DNA of 64,000 nt from Paenibacillus sp. HB172176 (GTDB lineage: Bacteria > Bacillota > Bacilli > Paenibacillales > Paenibacillaceae). A program made the position numbers and the translations under genes. Shown here piece after piece: positions 27,535 to 36,388 of the stretch. The number at the start of each line of letters is the position of its first letter. Position 1 is the first letter of the stretch. The stretch lies in NCBI RefSeq assembly GCF_011947265.1, contig NZ_JAATHD010000018.1, positions 1 to 64,000 on the forward strand, in the 5' to 3' direction. Under the pieces are notes generated by a model. It was given only the letters and a program-made list of their open reading frames with translations, was not told where the DNA came from and made no database searches.

Positions 27535-28497
27535 TTAGTAAATTCCTTCTTGATTGAATTTTTTGGCCGCATAATTGGCCCCCATAACAAGAGCGAGCCC
27601 GATAACGGATTTGAACAAGCCGATGGCCGTGCTGTAGCTGAAGTGCCCTTGCGTAATGCCGGACGTGTACACGAATGTATCGATCACCTCGCCGACATCG
27701 CGATTCAGCGCGTTCAACATAAGGAAGATCTGTTCGAATCCCGTATCCAGGAAATCACCCAATCGCAAAATCAACAAGATGACAATGGTGTTCAGGATGC
27801 CGGGAATCGTCACATGCCATACTTGCTGCCAACGATTCGCGCCGTCGATTCGCGCGGCCTCGTACATCTGCGGATCAACGCCGGACAACGCCGCAAGATA
27901 AATAATCGTGCTCCAGCCCGTCTCCTTCCAGATGATCTCGGACAAAATCATCGGACGGAACCAATCGGAGCTGGCAAGGAAATTAATCTGCCGCAAGCCG
28001 CTCTCCTGAAGAAGCATGTTGACCGCGCCGTCCTTAATATTGAAAAAGATATACACAATGCCAGCCACGATGACCCATGACATGAAATGAGGCAAATAAA
28101 TAATCGTCTGAATGCCTTTCTTGAACGCCGCATGCCGCAGCTCATTAAGCAGCAGTGCTACGATAATCGGAAGCGGGAAGAAAAGAATAATATTCATGAC
28201 GGCCAGAATAATCGTATTCTTCATCAACACCTGGAAGGTAGGCTCCGTGAAGAAGCGTTCGAAATGCTTGAAGCCGACCCATGGGCTGCCCCAGATGCCG
28301 GAATACGGCTGGAAATCCTGGAACGAAATCACCACTCCCCACATGGGAAGATACTTGAATACCAGAAAGTACAAGATGCCTGGCAGCAGCATCAGATACA
28401 GCCAGCGATCATAAATGATCTTTGATAGAACACGTTTCTTCGAGTCATGCCGGACAGCCGGACGCTCGGCGCTTGGAATTGCGGGCAATCGCTTCAT
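27535..28497 (-). CDS. ABC transporter permease, LplB type
   Basis: A permease of about 320 residues. It has an N-terminal cytoplasmic tail (residues 1-30), then the class-typical first helix DRWLYLMLLPGILYFLVFKY, the EAA loop QMYEAARIDGANRWQQVWHV and the ending NYAAKKFNQEGIY. The start is ambiguous: the ATG at 28497 directly touches AAGGAG, while the TTG at 28488 has ideal nine-base spacing. The open frame extending to 28680 reads through a terminator and is not credible. First gene of the module 2 transport operon. Confidence 0.9.
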   Translation of the reverse strand: MKRLPAIPSAERPAVRHDSKKRVLSKIIYDRWLYLMLLPGILYFLVFKYLPMWGVVISFQDFQPYSGIWGSPWVGFKHFERFFTEPTFQVLMKNTIILAVMNIILFFPLPIIVALLLNELRHAAFKKGIQTIIYLPHFMSWVIVAGIVYIFFNIKDGAVNMLLQESGLRQINFLASSDWFRPMILSEIIWKETGWSTIIYLAALSGVDPQMYEAARIDGANRWQQVWHVTIPGILNTIVILLILRLGDFLDTGFEQIFLMLNALNRDVGEVIDTFVYTSGITQGHFSYSTAIGLFKSVIGLALVMGANYAAKKFNQEGIY

Positions 28498-28659
28498 CTC
28501 CTTCGCTTGCTCTTGAATGCTGTGTCCCCATCGTAGTACAATTCTGAATTCCTTGGAATAATCCTCATTGGAGCAAGTCGCCGAAATCCTTAGAAACCCC
28601 GTCAATACCGAGGCTGCGCCGAGCAGGATAATCATTATTTGAGCATGATTATAGAGAAA

Positions 28660-28696
28660 GCCCCCTCTTGAATGGAACATCCATTCATGAAGGGGC
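28660..28696 (-). terminator. Strong terminator after the module 2 AraC regulator
   Basis: A 17-bp stem with one mismatch closes on a TGT loop (GCCCCTTCATGAATGGA against TCCATTCAAGAGGGGGC) and is followed by TTTCTCT. It starts 16 bp after the stop at 28712 and separates the regulator from the transporter operon. Confidence 0.85.
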
Positions 28697-28711
28697 CAGA
28701 CCCATTTCTCG

Positions 28712-30961
28712 TTATCGCTGTTGCTCCCGGAATTGTCCGGGAGTCATGCCTTCCATCTTCCGAAAATAACGAATGAAATTTTGCGAATTATTGTATTGCA
28801 GCTTCTCCGCGATTTCGGCAATCAGCATGTCGGTATCGGTCAGCCATATCTTCGCCATGTTCAGCCGGTAGGTCTGCAAGTAATCCAGGAAATTAATGCC
28901 CGTTTCCTTGCGGAACACCTTGCTGATATAAGAAGAGTTATAATTCAAGGTAGAAGCGCAGTCCTCGAGCGTCAGCGGCTGATCGTACCTTGCTTGCACG
29001 AGATCCTTCACCTGTCGAGAAATGGTGCGATGCTGCGCCTCGGCCGCCTGCTTCACAGCTGCGATGAGCGGCTCGATCAATTCCTGCATCAGCCAGCTCT
29101 CGATCTCGCCGACATTGCGGAGCGTCAGGAAATCGGCGAAGATCGTTCCCGGCAAGCTTGCCGCTCCCTGAACGGAATCCTTCACCTGAAGAATACGGAT
29201 CAAGAGCCGCATCAGCAGCATTTGATAGACCCGGTGATCCAGCTTCTGGCGGACCACCTCCTGCATGAACAGGGACAAATGCTCTTCGGCGAGCAGCAAA
29301 TTGCCGGTCTTGATGACGCCGATCAATTCGTTCTCCAGCAATTCGGGGTATTCGTAGGACTTATGGCGATCCGGCTCCACATCTTCAATCCGGACAATAC
29401 ATTCATCCTCCATAATAATTCTATACTTGAGCGCTTCGATCGCTTCGCTGTACGTTTTGGATGCATGCGTCCAATTCGTGAACAAGCGGCTGATGCCGAC
29501 GCTTACGTTCAACTGAAGAACTTTCTTGATTGTTGACTGCGCTTTATTGACGATCATATCGATGTAAGCCTCGAATTCGCTTGTTTTCTCGCCAAGACTT
29601 CCGATTAACGCCGCTTGATGCAGCTCCATCGATACCGGCTTGATTCGTCTCTCCTTCGGGATCAGCTCTTCCACGATGTTGTTAATCGCGAACAGCAGCA
29701 GCTCCTGGTCCTTGCTCTCATACCTGGTGTTCGACAAGGTATCGATTTTCACCACAATGACGCATTTTTCCTTCCAGTCTCCCCCTTGCTCGTTCGCTTG
29801 AAGCTTCTCCAAAATTTCCCGCTGAGGCATCTTGCCCATAAGCAGCTTCATCGTAAACAGCTCGTCAAGCTGGGAGGTATGTCCAAGCAGCTTTGTATCC
29901 AGCTTTGCTTGCTTGTCCAGCATGCTTTCGAACACATGCCTGATTCTTTGCAATTCATCGGCTCCCGATTCAGGCAGAGAGTGGCCGCCCAATCTTACCA
30001 CATAATCATATAAGGATCGCACAGGCCTGTACACAAACCGCGAGCCGGTGAAGGTGAGCAGAATCGTAACGCAGAGCAGCGCAAGACAGATAATCAGCGT
30101 CGTCCAACCAATCTGCCGCGCTCCCTTCGTCACTTGCTCCTTCGCGATTTCCGATATATAGATCCACTGGCTGTAGGAGGATCTTTCGTAGGCAAGCAGA
30201 TAGTCTTTCCCGCCCTGTCGAACCGTTCCGTTCCCCGAGGTCATATCAGATCTTGCCGCTTTGTCCAACAGATGTGCCGCATTGTCCTGCCGTTGCATAT
30301 AGGGCGTGTTGTCCGTCGAAGCAAGAGCTTCCAGATTCGTATTCAGAATGCGAATCGTTCCTGTAGAAGGGTTATGAACCAACTGTTGCCCGATGGCGGA
30401 GGGTGGAATGCTGAACACAATTAACCCTGTTGGCTGCAGGGCGTAGACCGGAATTTTTTTCACAAAGTAGATGGATTGCGTATCCGCGTCCCCGGTCCAA
30501 TAAGAGGGTTTGTCCGTTCGCGCCAGCTCGGCGTATTGCCGATTCCGTTCCAAGCTTAAATCCGACAGCCCGTCGTTATCGATGGCCCAGCCTTCGTTGA
30601 AGCTCACGAGCGCCACGTCGCGAATGCCGGTTCCGATCATCTGCAGACGCGCAAGGCTGCGGTAGAACTCCCTCGTAACCTCATCCTTCTCGCGCAGCAG
30701 ATCGTAATGATCGACCGCTTCAAGCGTAGCCGGCGTCGTAATGAATTGCGTAGCCAAGTAGTCGACAGTCTGCAGCAGCTGCTCGATTTTCTGCTTGGAC
30801 TGCAGCAGAATTTGGGCATTGCCTTCCATCACGCTCCTCTTCGCAATTTTCGCGGAGGTCATATAGGCATAGCTGCCCAGCAGCAGAACCGGAATCACAC
30901 CGACAACGATTATCAGCAACAGTATTTTTCGGAAATATGTAGATTTATTAACGGTGCTCAA
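28712..30961 (-). CDS. Membrane-anchored AraC-family regulator (YesS type)
   Basis: A 749-residue protein. Membrane helices are near residues 11-33 and 285-310 and flank an extracellular Cache-like sensor. A cytoplasmic linker follows, and the C-terminus has two AraC helix-turn-helix motifs (about 650-745), with LTLEDCASTLNYNSSYISKVF and AEIAEKLQYNNSQNFIRYF. Such one-protein sensors join ligand sensing to DNA binding without phosphotransfer. The start appears to be TTG at 30961, preceded by GAGAGGGCGG. It lies between the lyase gene and the permease operon, which it probably activates. Confidence 0.9.
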   Translation of the reverse strand: MSTVNKSTYFRKILLLIIVVGVIPVLLLGSYAYMTSAKIAKRSVMEGNAQILLQSKQKIEQLLQTVDYLATQFITTPATLEAVDHYDLLREKDEVTREFYRSLARLQMIGTGIRDVALVSFNEGWAIDNDGLSDLSLERNRQYAELARTDKPSYWTGDADTQSIYFVKKIPVYALQPTGLIVFSIPPSAIGQQLVHNPSTGTIRILNTNLEALASTDNTPYMQRQDNAAHLLDKAARSDMTSGNGTVRQGGKDYLLAYERSSYSQWIYISEIAKEQVTKGARQIGWTTLIICLALLCVTILLTFTGSRFVYRPVRSLYDYVVRLGGHSLPESGADELQRIRHVFESMLDKQAKLDTKLLGHTSQLDELFTMKLLMGKMPQREILEKLQANEQGGDWKEKCVIVVKIDTLSNTRYESKDQELLLFAINNIVEELIPKERRIKPVSMELHQAALIGSLGEKTSEFEAYIDMIVNKAQSTIKKVLQLNVSVGISRLFTNWTHASKTYSEAIEALKYRIIMEDECIVRIEDVEPDRHKSYEYPELLENELIGVIKTGNLLLAEEHLSLFMQEVVRQKLDHRVYQMLLMRLLIRILQVKDSVQGAASLPGTIFADFLTLRNVGEIESWLMQELIEPLIAAVKQAAEAQHRTISRQVKDLVQARYDQPLTLEDCASTLNYNSSYISKVFRKETGINFLDYLQTYRLNMAKIWLTDTDMLIAEIAEKLQYNNSQNFIRYFRKMEGMTPGQFREQQR

Positions 30962-31086
30962 GTGATTAACCGCCCTCTCTTGCGAAGCATGATTAGCCGT
31001 AATGCCTCTGAATGCATCATACTAGGAAACGCGAATGCCTGACAACTATTCTACGTTCTCGCCTAACTAACGCTTGTCACGGGAAA

Positions 31087-31105
31087 GAGCCCGACAAGCG
31101 GGCTC
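31087..31105 (-). terminator. Terminator after the alginate-lyase-like gene
   Basis: Minus-strand stem GAGCCCG-CTTGT-CGGGCTC followed by TTTCCC, 21 bp after the stop at 31126. Confidence 0.75.
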
Positions 31106-31125
31106 GGAAAAATCTATTAATCCCG

Positions 31126-33063
31126 TTAATTCTTAACGAACTTAATCGCATCGCCGACAACATAGGTATTGTTCGCGTTATTCGTGAGCTCGACGTACCC
31201 CGATGTGCCTGAAGCGAATACGTACGAACCAAGCAGCTTCCATGAGCCGCCTGGCGCGACCTGTTCGTTGACCGTCTTGGTATCGGAGCCCCCGTCATAA
31301 TAGACGGTGAACGGTGCGTTGCTCGCATAGCCTCCATAGCCGTCTGGCAGCCAATAATAGACGGAATATGTTCCCGCTTCGGGAAGATTCGGCCGCCATC
31401 TCATCTTGACGGAACCTGTTCCCGTTGCGGTGTAAGCATAATCATCTCCATATTCGCGAGGCTTGTAGTCGGAAACATTCCAGGTGCCGGTTTGCTCCGC
31501 ATCACTGTTATCGACGATAACCTCTACCGAGGTTGGCGGGGCCTCGTCCTCGATGACGAACTTGATCGCATCACCGATCACATTCGTGCTGTTCGCGTTA
31601 TTCGTCAATTCCACATAACCGCCCGTGCCTGCGGCAAAATCATAGGTGCCCAGCAGCTTCCATGAACCGCCGGGAACGACCTGCTCGTTGACCAGCGTCG
31701 TCTCGGAGCCCCCGTCGTAATAGACCGTGAACGGCGCATTGCTCGCATAACCGGTATAGCCGTCTGGCAGCCAATAATACACCGAATAAGTGCCCGCCGT
31801 TACGAGATCAGGTCTCCATCTCATCTTGTTGGAGCCTGTGCCCACAGCGGTGTAGCGGTAATCCGCGCCATACTTCTTCGACTTGAAGCTTGAGGTGGAC
31901 CAAGTGCCTGTATATTCCGCTTCGTCGTTATCAATGATAATGTCCGCAATCGTATCCAGGAAGGACGTTCTCAGCAGAGTCGGATAAACCCAGGCATGAT
32001 TATGATAGTACCCGCTGGAGTAGTTGATTCTGCCCTGCAGCGGTCTCGAGCTCTTCACATAATCCTCGTAATCCTCATCCGCGTAGATTTCCGCCATGGC
32101 CTCATAGAGATTTCTGGCGTTCGAGAAGGACTGGTTTCCACCTCCGTAAGCTGTGGGCCACTCCGAGACATGTCCGTCCACATAATAGAACATCTTATCC
32201 AGAGCCTGCTTGATGCTGCGGCCGTTCGGCGATGTCCAGTGGAACAGATCCTCTCCAGTCGCGTTCTTCACAATTTCGGCGGCGGCGGTCATCGATGTCA
32301 GGGCAAAATAATGATACCACAGCGAATTCTGCCCCCGGGTCGTTTCATCGGGAAGAAAGCCGTCATCGGCAATCGATACGTCGATCTGCGTCTTCAGTTG
32401 ATTCACTTCGCTTGCCATCGCGGTCTCATCATCGAGAAATTGATACGAAGCAATTTGCGCGTACAAGCTCCAATCCCGCCAATTGCTCGTGAAGGTAATG
32501 GAATCCCAGACCGGCAGCGTCACATTGGTCAGCCAATCGCCGAATTGCGTTTTGTCCGCCGCGCTCCAGCCCGAATAATCCTTGATCAAATCCGCGGCGT
32601 TGATCAGACCAACGCCTACATAAGCCGAAACCAATCTGCCGTCCGTTCCGGTAATCGCGGTATTCGTATACGACCAATCGTTCAAGATCTCCTTTGCTTT
32701 ATCCGCATAGTCGGTATCGTCGGTCAAGCGGTAAGCAACCGCGGCTGCGTATGCCGACTGAGCGTCAATCTCCAGCCGGAGCTTCGCGGCATCATGAGCT
32801 GATGGATTGGCGTAATAACCTGGAATGTTAAGCGTAGCGATCGCATGTCCGGTTTCGCCAAGAGCGGCATCCGCATCCTCCATCATGGAATCGAACGCTT
32901 CCGCCCAGGGATAAAGATTCGCGTCAATCTTCGAATCAATCGTATCCCATTCCCCCGACGTCACCAGCCCTCCCGGATGCGGGTAAGCCTGCGCCGCTGA
33001 TGCCATCGCGAATAATAACACAACCGTCAAACCCAGCATAGACAACTTTCGAATTCGCTTCAT
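31126..33063 (-). CDS. Secreted alginate-lyase-superfamily enzyme with two golvesin-like domains
   Basis: A 645-residue exported protein. The signal peptide is 1-26 (cleavage after AQA). An all-alpha Alginate_lyase domain (about 30-385) includes VTSNWRDWSLYAQIASYQFL, NSLWYHYFALTSM and YYHNHAWVYPTLLRTSF. Two golvesin/xanthan-lyase C-terminal-type beta domains (about 390-510 and 520-645) follow. These are strongly similar to each other (SVYYWLPDGY.GYASNAPFTVYYDGGS), so they arose by duplication and probably bind polysaccharide. PL5 or PL38 membership is possible; PL38 would fit a glucuronan substrate. The second of two adjacent ATGs is used, with AAGGAGGAG upstream. A perfect cre lies 68 bp upstream. 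Confidence 0.85.
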   Translation of the reverse strand: MKRIRKLSMLGLTVVLLFAMASAAQAYPHPGGLVTSGEWDTIDSKIDANLYPWAEAFDSMMEDADAALGETGHAIATLNIPGYYANPSAHDAAKLRLEIDAQSAYAAAVAYRLTDDTDYADKAKEILNDWSYTNTAITGTDGRLVSAYVGVGLINAADLIKDYSGWSAADKTQFGDWLTNVTLPVWDSITFTSNWRDWSLYAQIASYQFLDDETAMASEVNQLKTQIDVSIADDGFLPDETTRGQNSLWYHYFALTSMTAAAEIVKNATGEDLFHWTSPNGRSIKQALDKMFYYVDGHVSEWPTAYGGGNQSFSNARNLYEAMAEIYADEDYEDYVKSSRPLQGRINYSSGYYHNHAWVYPTLLRTSFLDTIADIIIDNDEAEYTGTWSTSSFKSKKYGADYRYTAVGTGSNKMRWRPDLVTAGTYSVYYWLPDGYTGYASNAPFTVYYDGGSETTLVNEQVVPGGSWKLLGTYDFAAGTGGYVELTNNANSTNVIGDAIKFVIEDEAPPTSVEVIVDNSDAEQTGTWNVSDYKPREYGDDYAYTATGTGSVKMRWRPNLPEAGTYSVYYWLPDGYGGYASNAPFTVYYDGGSDTKTVNEQVAPGGSWKLLGSYVFASGTSGYVELTNNANNTYVVGDAIKFVKN

Positions 33064-33130
33064 CATTCTCCTCCTTCAATCGTTTAGGGGCCAGCCCCGC
33101 ACAGTTCTCTCACCTCCAAGCAGGGTAATT

Positions 33131-33145
33131 ATGTAAGCGTAATCA
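33131..33145. promoter_or_regulatory. CcpA-binding site (cre), perfect consensus
   Basis: ATGTAAGCGTAATCA matches the Bacillus cre consensus WTGNAANCGNWNNCW at every fixed position. It lies 68 bp upstream of the secreted lyase start, suggesting catabolite repression of polymer attack. Confidence 0.75.
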
Positions 33146-33400
33146 TTTGGCCGATGAGCTAATCATAGTACAACTCCATATTCCATTGAATAATCCTGAT
33201 TGGACATATACGGACAGCCGGGGAAACATGACGGAATAGCGCGGATTGTCCGGCAAGCGATAATCATGAACGGCACTGCCTATAATCTTTGTTTTGCCGT
33301 GGAGGAGACTTATTACGAAAATACCCGCAAACTCTAAGACGCTCAAGCTGCGGCGGTTCATTTTCAGATCTGGTAGCGGCCGTGTTGGTCATGTTGTATT

Positions 33401-33585
33401 CTAACGAATATTCATATCGTTATCTTCTCGAAATCAGCCCTTTCTTAAATCTTACGAAGATTGATATCTCTATTGCATCAGAAAAGGGAGTTTCATCGAT
33501 CAAAAGTGTTAAATAAGCTTTTAGATCTTCGTTAGATTTTTGGGTCATGCAGCAAATAGCATTTAACGTTATCAGGATTCGTTAA
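33401..33585. repeat. Complete 185-bp intergenic hairpin element
   Basis: Forward 24-nt units start at 33401 (CTAACGAATATTC) and 33451 (CTTACGAAGATTG). Inverse units end at 33535 (ATCTTCGTTAG) and 33585 (GGATTCGTTAA). Spacing is exactly 50 bp in each pair and the total is 185 bp, the same geometry as 37171-37355. Individual units are themselves inverted repeats, for example CTAACGA-N9-TCGTTAT. No gene lies in 33146-33705. Confidence 0.85.
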
Positions 33586-33661
33586 AAATCCATTACAGTT
33601 GGCATCCGGTCTCATCCTTCTATACCTCCATACTGGCTTGTAAGCATGCATACAAAAAAAT

Positions 33662-33686
33662 CCCGCAACCTGAACCTGGTTACGAG
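33662..33686 (-). terminator. Terminator after the small ORF at 33706
   Basis: Minus-strand stem CTCGTAACC-AGGTTCA-GGTTGCGGG (two G-U pairs) is followed by a seven-T run, a textbook rho-independent terminator. Confidence 0.8.
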
Positions 33687-33705
33687 ATGCTTACACTTTT
33701 TAATG

Positions 33706-33846
33706 CTATTCTAATTTCATCTGAAGATCCGCGCCGATCTCCCCGTTCATCTTCAAATAAAGCTTTCGGTAACCCATCACTTGTCTTTGAAATCGCTCAA
33801 CTTCTTGTTCATTCGATTTCCCCCATAGGTTGTCGCGCAGCCACAT
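33706..33846 (-). CDS. Possible small protein or C-terminal remnant (46 residues)
   Basis: From the ATG at 33846 the frame encodes 46 mostly charged residues, MWLRDNLWGKSNEQEVERFQ and onward, ending GADLQMKLE. Codon use is gene-like and a strong terminator follows 20 bp after the stop, which supports a real transcript. No convincing ribosome binding site precedes the ATG, so it may be the tail of a lost gene. I do not recognise it. Confidence 0.4.
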   Translation of the reverse strand: MWLRDNLWGKSNEQEVERFQRQVMGYRKLYLKMNGEIGADLQMKLE

Positions 33847-33880
33847 TGATAAATCGAGAAGGATCGAACTTCCTATGGAA

Positions 33881-33908
33881 AGAAGCTCCCGTCCTGACAG
33901 GAGCTTCT
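33881..33908 (-). terminator. Terminator after the ThuA-like gene
   Basis: Minus-strand stem AGAAGCTCC/GGAGCTTCT with a 10-nt loop, followed by TTCC, starting 16 bp after the stop at 33924. It marks the end of module 3. Confidence 0.75.
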
Positions 33909-33923
33909 CTACCGAATACAGCC

Positions 33924-34655
33924 TTATTTCTCCCGAACAGGCTCAAGAGCCGGAATGGACTTGCCGAACCGCAAAGGCTCCCGCTTCACCGGCGCCGCCC
34001 ACCTTACGGCGTTGGAGATGACGAGCAGCACGTTCGCGTCGCGATAAGTTGGATAAAGCTCGTGACCGGGGCGGAAGTAGAAGATCTTCCCCTGCCCCCT
34101 GTTGAAACAGCAGCCGCTTCGAAAGACGTTGCCTCCCTCGAACCAGGAGGTGAACACCACCTCGTCGGGCGAAGGAATATCGAAAAATTCGCCGTACATC
34201 TCCTCCCGCTCCAGCTCGAAGAAAGGCGCGACGCCCTCGGCAATCGGATGGCCCGGAGCCGTTACCCACAGCCGTTCTTTCTCGCCAACATCTCGAAACA
34301 GCAAGGAACAGCTTGTTCCCATAAGCTTCTTGAATACCTTCGAATAATGGGAGGAATGAAGCGCAATGAAGCCCATCCCTTGCAGCACGCGGGCTGCTAC
34401 TCGATCGACAATCTCGTCGGATACCTCCTTATGGGCGGTATGTCCCCACCAGATGAGCACATCCGTATTCGCCAGCACCTCCTCGCTCAGTCCATGCTCT
34501 TGCTCTTCCAGCGTAGCAGTGCGAATGTCGAAATTCCCGGTCAACCCTTCCGCTATGGCCTGGTGCATCCCCTTCGGATACAGCTCCCTTACATGCGGTT
34601 TGGATTGCTCGTGACGATATTCGTTCCAAATCGTGACTCGAATCACTTCGCTCAT
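33924..34655 (-). CDS. ThuA-like (trehalose utilisation) family protein
   Basis: A 243-residue cytoplasmic protein with the class I glutamine amidotransferase-like fold of ThuA. It has VTIWNEYRHEQ at the N-terminus, VLIWWGHTAHKEV, GFIALHSSHYSKVF, and the conserved pattern KIFYFRPGHELYPTY near the C-terminus. AAAGGAGGAGG lies nine bases before the ATG at 34655. ThuA in rhizobia acts in 3-keto-disaccharide metabolism, so its presence beside Gfo/Idh/MocA oxidoreductases suggests 3-keto sugar chemistry. This is inference from family context. Confidence 0.88.
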   Translation of the reverse strand: MSEVIRVTIWNEYRHEQSKPHVRELYPKGMHQAIAEGLTGNFDIRTATLEEQEHGLSEEVLANTDVLIWWGHTAHKEVSDEIVDRVAARVLQGMGFIALHSSHYSKVFKKLMGTSCSLLFRDVGEKERLWVTAPGHPIAEGVAPFFELEREEMYGEFFDIPSPDEVVFTSWFEGGNVFRSGCCFNRGQGKIFYFRPGHELYPTYRDANVLLVISNAVRWAAPVKREPLRFGKSIPALEPVREK

Positions 34656-34717
34656 CGAATATTTCCTCCTCCTTTTCTTGTTCTCCTCGATCGATTGTAT
34701 TGTCGGTTCCGCCTGTA

Positions 34718-36388
34718 TCATTCCATTCGATTCGCTCTGCAGGCGGCATATAACTGGCCCATAAGTCCGGTTGCCATCTGGAACATGACGCGATACCCGC
34801 TGCGCTGCAAGGCTTCTCCGCCTTTATTGCTCTGCGCCACATGACCCAGAACGCCATCCGGGGTCAAATAAGGAATCAAGCCTTGCATCGCCCGCTCTGC
34901 GGCCAGGTGCGCTTGCTTCGGCAATAATCCCGCGTTTGCGCCAAGCGCCAGCGCGGCCGCAATGCCCGCCGAGCCCGAAGCGTCGCTGCCGACAGCGGGC
35001 TCATCCAGAAATACAGACCAGAGCCCGTCCGTAGATTGATAGCGGAGCGCGATTTTCGACGCGCGAACGAACTCCTCTTCGCAAAGATCCATGCTTGAGC
35101 TCCGATAACCTGTCGCGCGCAGCTCCTGCAGAGTACGAATCAGACCGAGCAGATACCAAGCATATGCCCTGGCCCAATTGCGAAAGGTTCGGCTCCCATC
35201 GCTGTGGCAGCGAAGATACAGTACGCCGCCGGGATCGATTAACAGCTCCCGGCGAACCTCGAGCTGTCGAATCGCCTTCTTCGCCAGCCCCTCATCCTGC
35301 CGAACGCGCGCCAGCACGGCCATCGGATAGGCGACCGTATAGCTGCCTTCCGCAGACAGCATGCCCGCGCCGCATATCGCGCCGTCCTCCCGCTCGAGCG
35401 ACCTCCACAAGCTTAACGCTTGCTCCAGTGCCGGATGTTCGGGTTGCAGACGCACCCATGCGGCGAACGGCAGCGTGCCCTCAATACCGTAGACCTTGCC
35501 GTCTACCGGCTCGCTGCGCGGATTCTCGTATTTCAGTTGTTGATTCTCGTCCAGATAATAGGCAAGATGTCTCATCGCCGTTTCCTTGAAGCGCGGATCA
35601 TGGAGCGCAGCGCTCAGATCCATGAGTCCGTCCAGCACGCAGCCCTCCAACCAGCCAAAGGGCTGCAGCGAAGACAAGGAGGACAGAGAGCGAAGCATTT
35701 GCTGCAAGCGCTGCTCCTCTTGCTCCGCTGCATCTCCCTCATCCTCTTCGGAAACGAGTAGATGAGGGAACAGCAACGGAGCTTGATTGCGCAAAGCGGA
35801 ATCGGGCTGTAAAATCCAGAACACGCCGCCCTCCCCCATCATGCTGAGCTCTACGCCTTCCTCAAGCACCTTTCGCCTCTGCTCAGGAGCAATTACTACT
35901 TCAAAAGGCTGCAGCGCCGATGCGTAACGAATATCGAATACGCCCACGCTGCAGCGGGACCTGGATGTGATGACCTCCAGCTTTAGCTCCTCCCGCACAT
36001 CAATAGCAGCCGTAATGCGCAGTCGAGCAGATCCCATAGGGATATAAGCCTGATTAGTCGGGCTTGCCACATTGGACGTATTTGCCGTAAGGGTCAAATT
36101 CGTCGCCTTTGCCTCATCCGGCCAACTCAAGCTGATTACTGCTCCGAACGGCAATTCCTTGCCTCCAAATTCCTCACCGTGCTCGCTCCCGCTGCTCTCG
36201 ATTGCACTCCCATTCCCATTCCTGCTCCCGCTTCCATGGCTCACGACTTCTCTCTCTATCCCGTCGCCCCCTACTGCCGATGCCTTCCAGCCAAAAGGGA
36301 TGCGCTTCGCCGGCGGAACCTCAACGTCTTTCGATTCAGTCAGCTCCGCTATGAAATACGCCGCGTTTTCCTTCTGTTCCGCCATCAT
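34718..36388 (-). CDS. GH88/GH105-like (alpha/alpha)6 protein, probable unsaturated uronyl hydrolase
   Basis: A 556-residue intracellular protein. Residues 1-220 are a beta-rich, acidic and Ser/Gly-rich extension. Residues 230-556 form the alpha-toroid, with NWARAYAWYLLGLIRTL corresponding to the conserved RG-x-GW region, SDASGSAGIAAALALG to the E/D-TS-x-T-A segment, and NKGGEALQRSGYRVMFQMATGL. Catalytic Asp assignment is uncertain. It resembles the protein at 54775-56307 along its whole length. The start overlaps the isomerase stop as ATGA, implying coupling. Family enzymes remove the unsaturated uronic acid left by lyases, which suits this locus. Confidence 0.72.
   Translation of the reverse strand: MMAEQKENAAYFIAELTESKDVEVPPAKRIPFGWKASAVGGDGIEREVVSHGSGSRNGNGSAIESSGSEHGEEFGGKELPFGAVISLSWPDEAKATNLTLTANTSNVASPTNQAYIPMGSARLRITAAIDVREELKLEVITSRSRCSVGVFDIRYASALQPFEVVIAPEQRRKVLEEGVELSMMGEGGVFWILQPDSALRNQAPLLFPHLLVSEEDEGDAAEQEEQRLQQMLRSLSSLSSLQPFGWLEGCVLDGLMDLSAALHDPRFKETAMRHLAYYLDENQQLKYENPRSEPVDGKVYGIEGTLPFAAWVRLQPEHPALEQALSLWRSLEREDGAICGAGMLSAEGSYTVAYPMAVLARVRQDEGLAKKAIRQLEVRRELLIDPGGVLYLRCHSDGSRTFRNWARAYAWYLLGLIRTLQELRATGYRSSSMDLCEEEFVRASKIALRYQSTDGLWSVFLDEPAVGSDASGSAGIAAALALGANAGLLPKQAHLAAERAMQGLIPYLTPDGVLGHVAQSNKGGEALQRSGYRVMFQMATGLMGQLYAACRANRME

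Noticed and set aside
28498..28680. N-terminal extension of the LplB-type permease
   Set aside because: It runs through the strong terminator of the upstream gene, and the extra residues do not resemble any LplB N-terminus.
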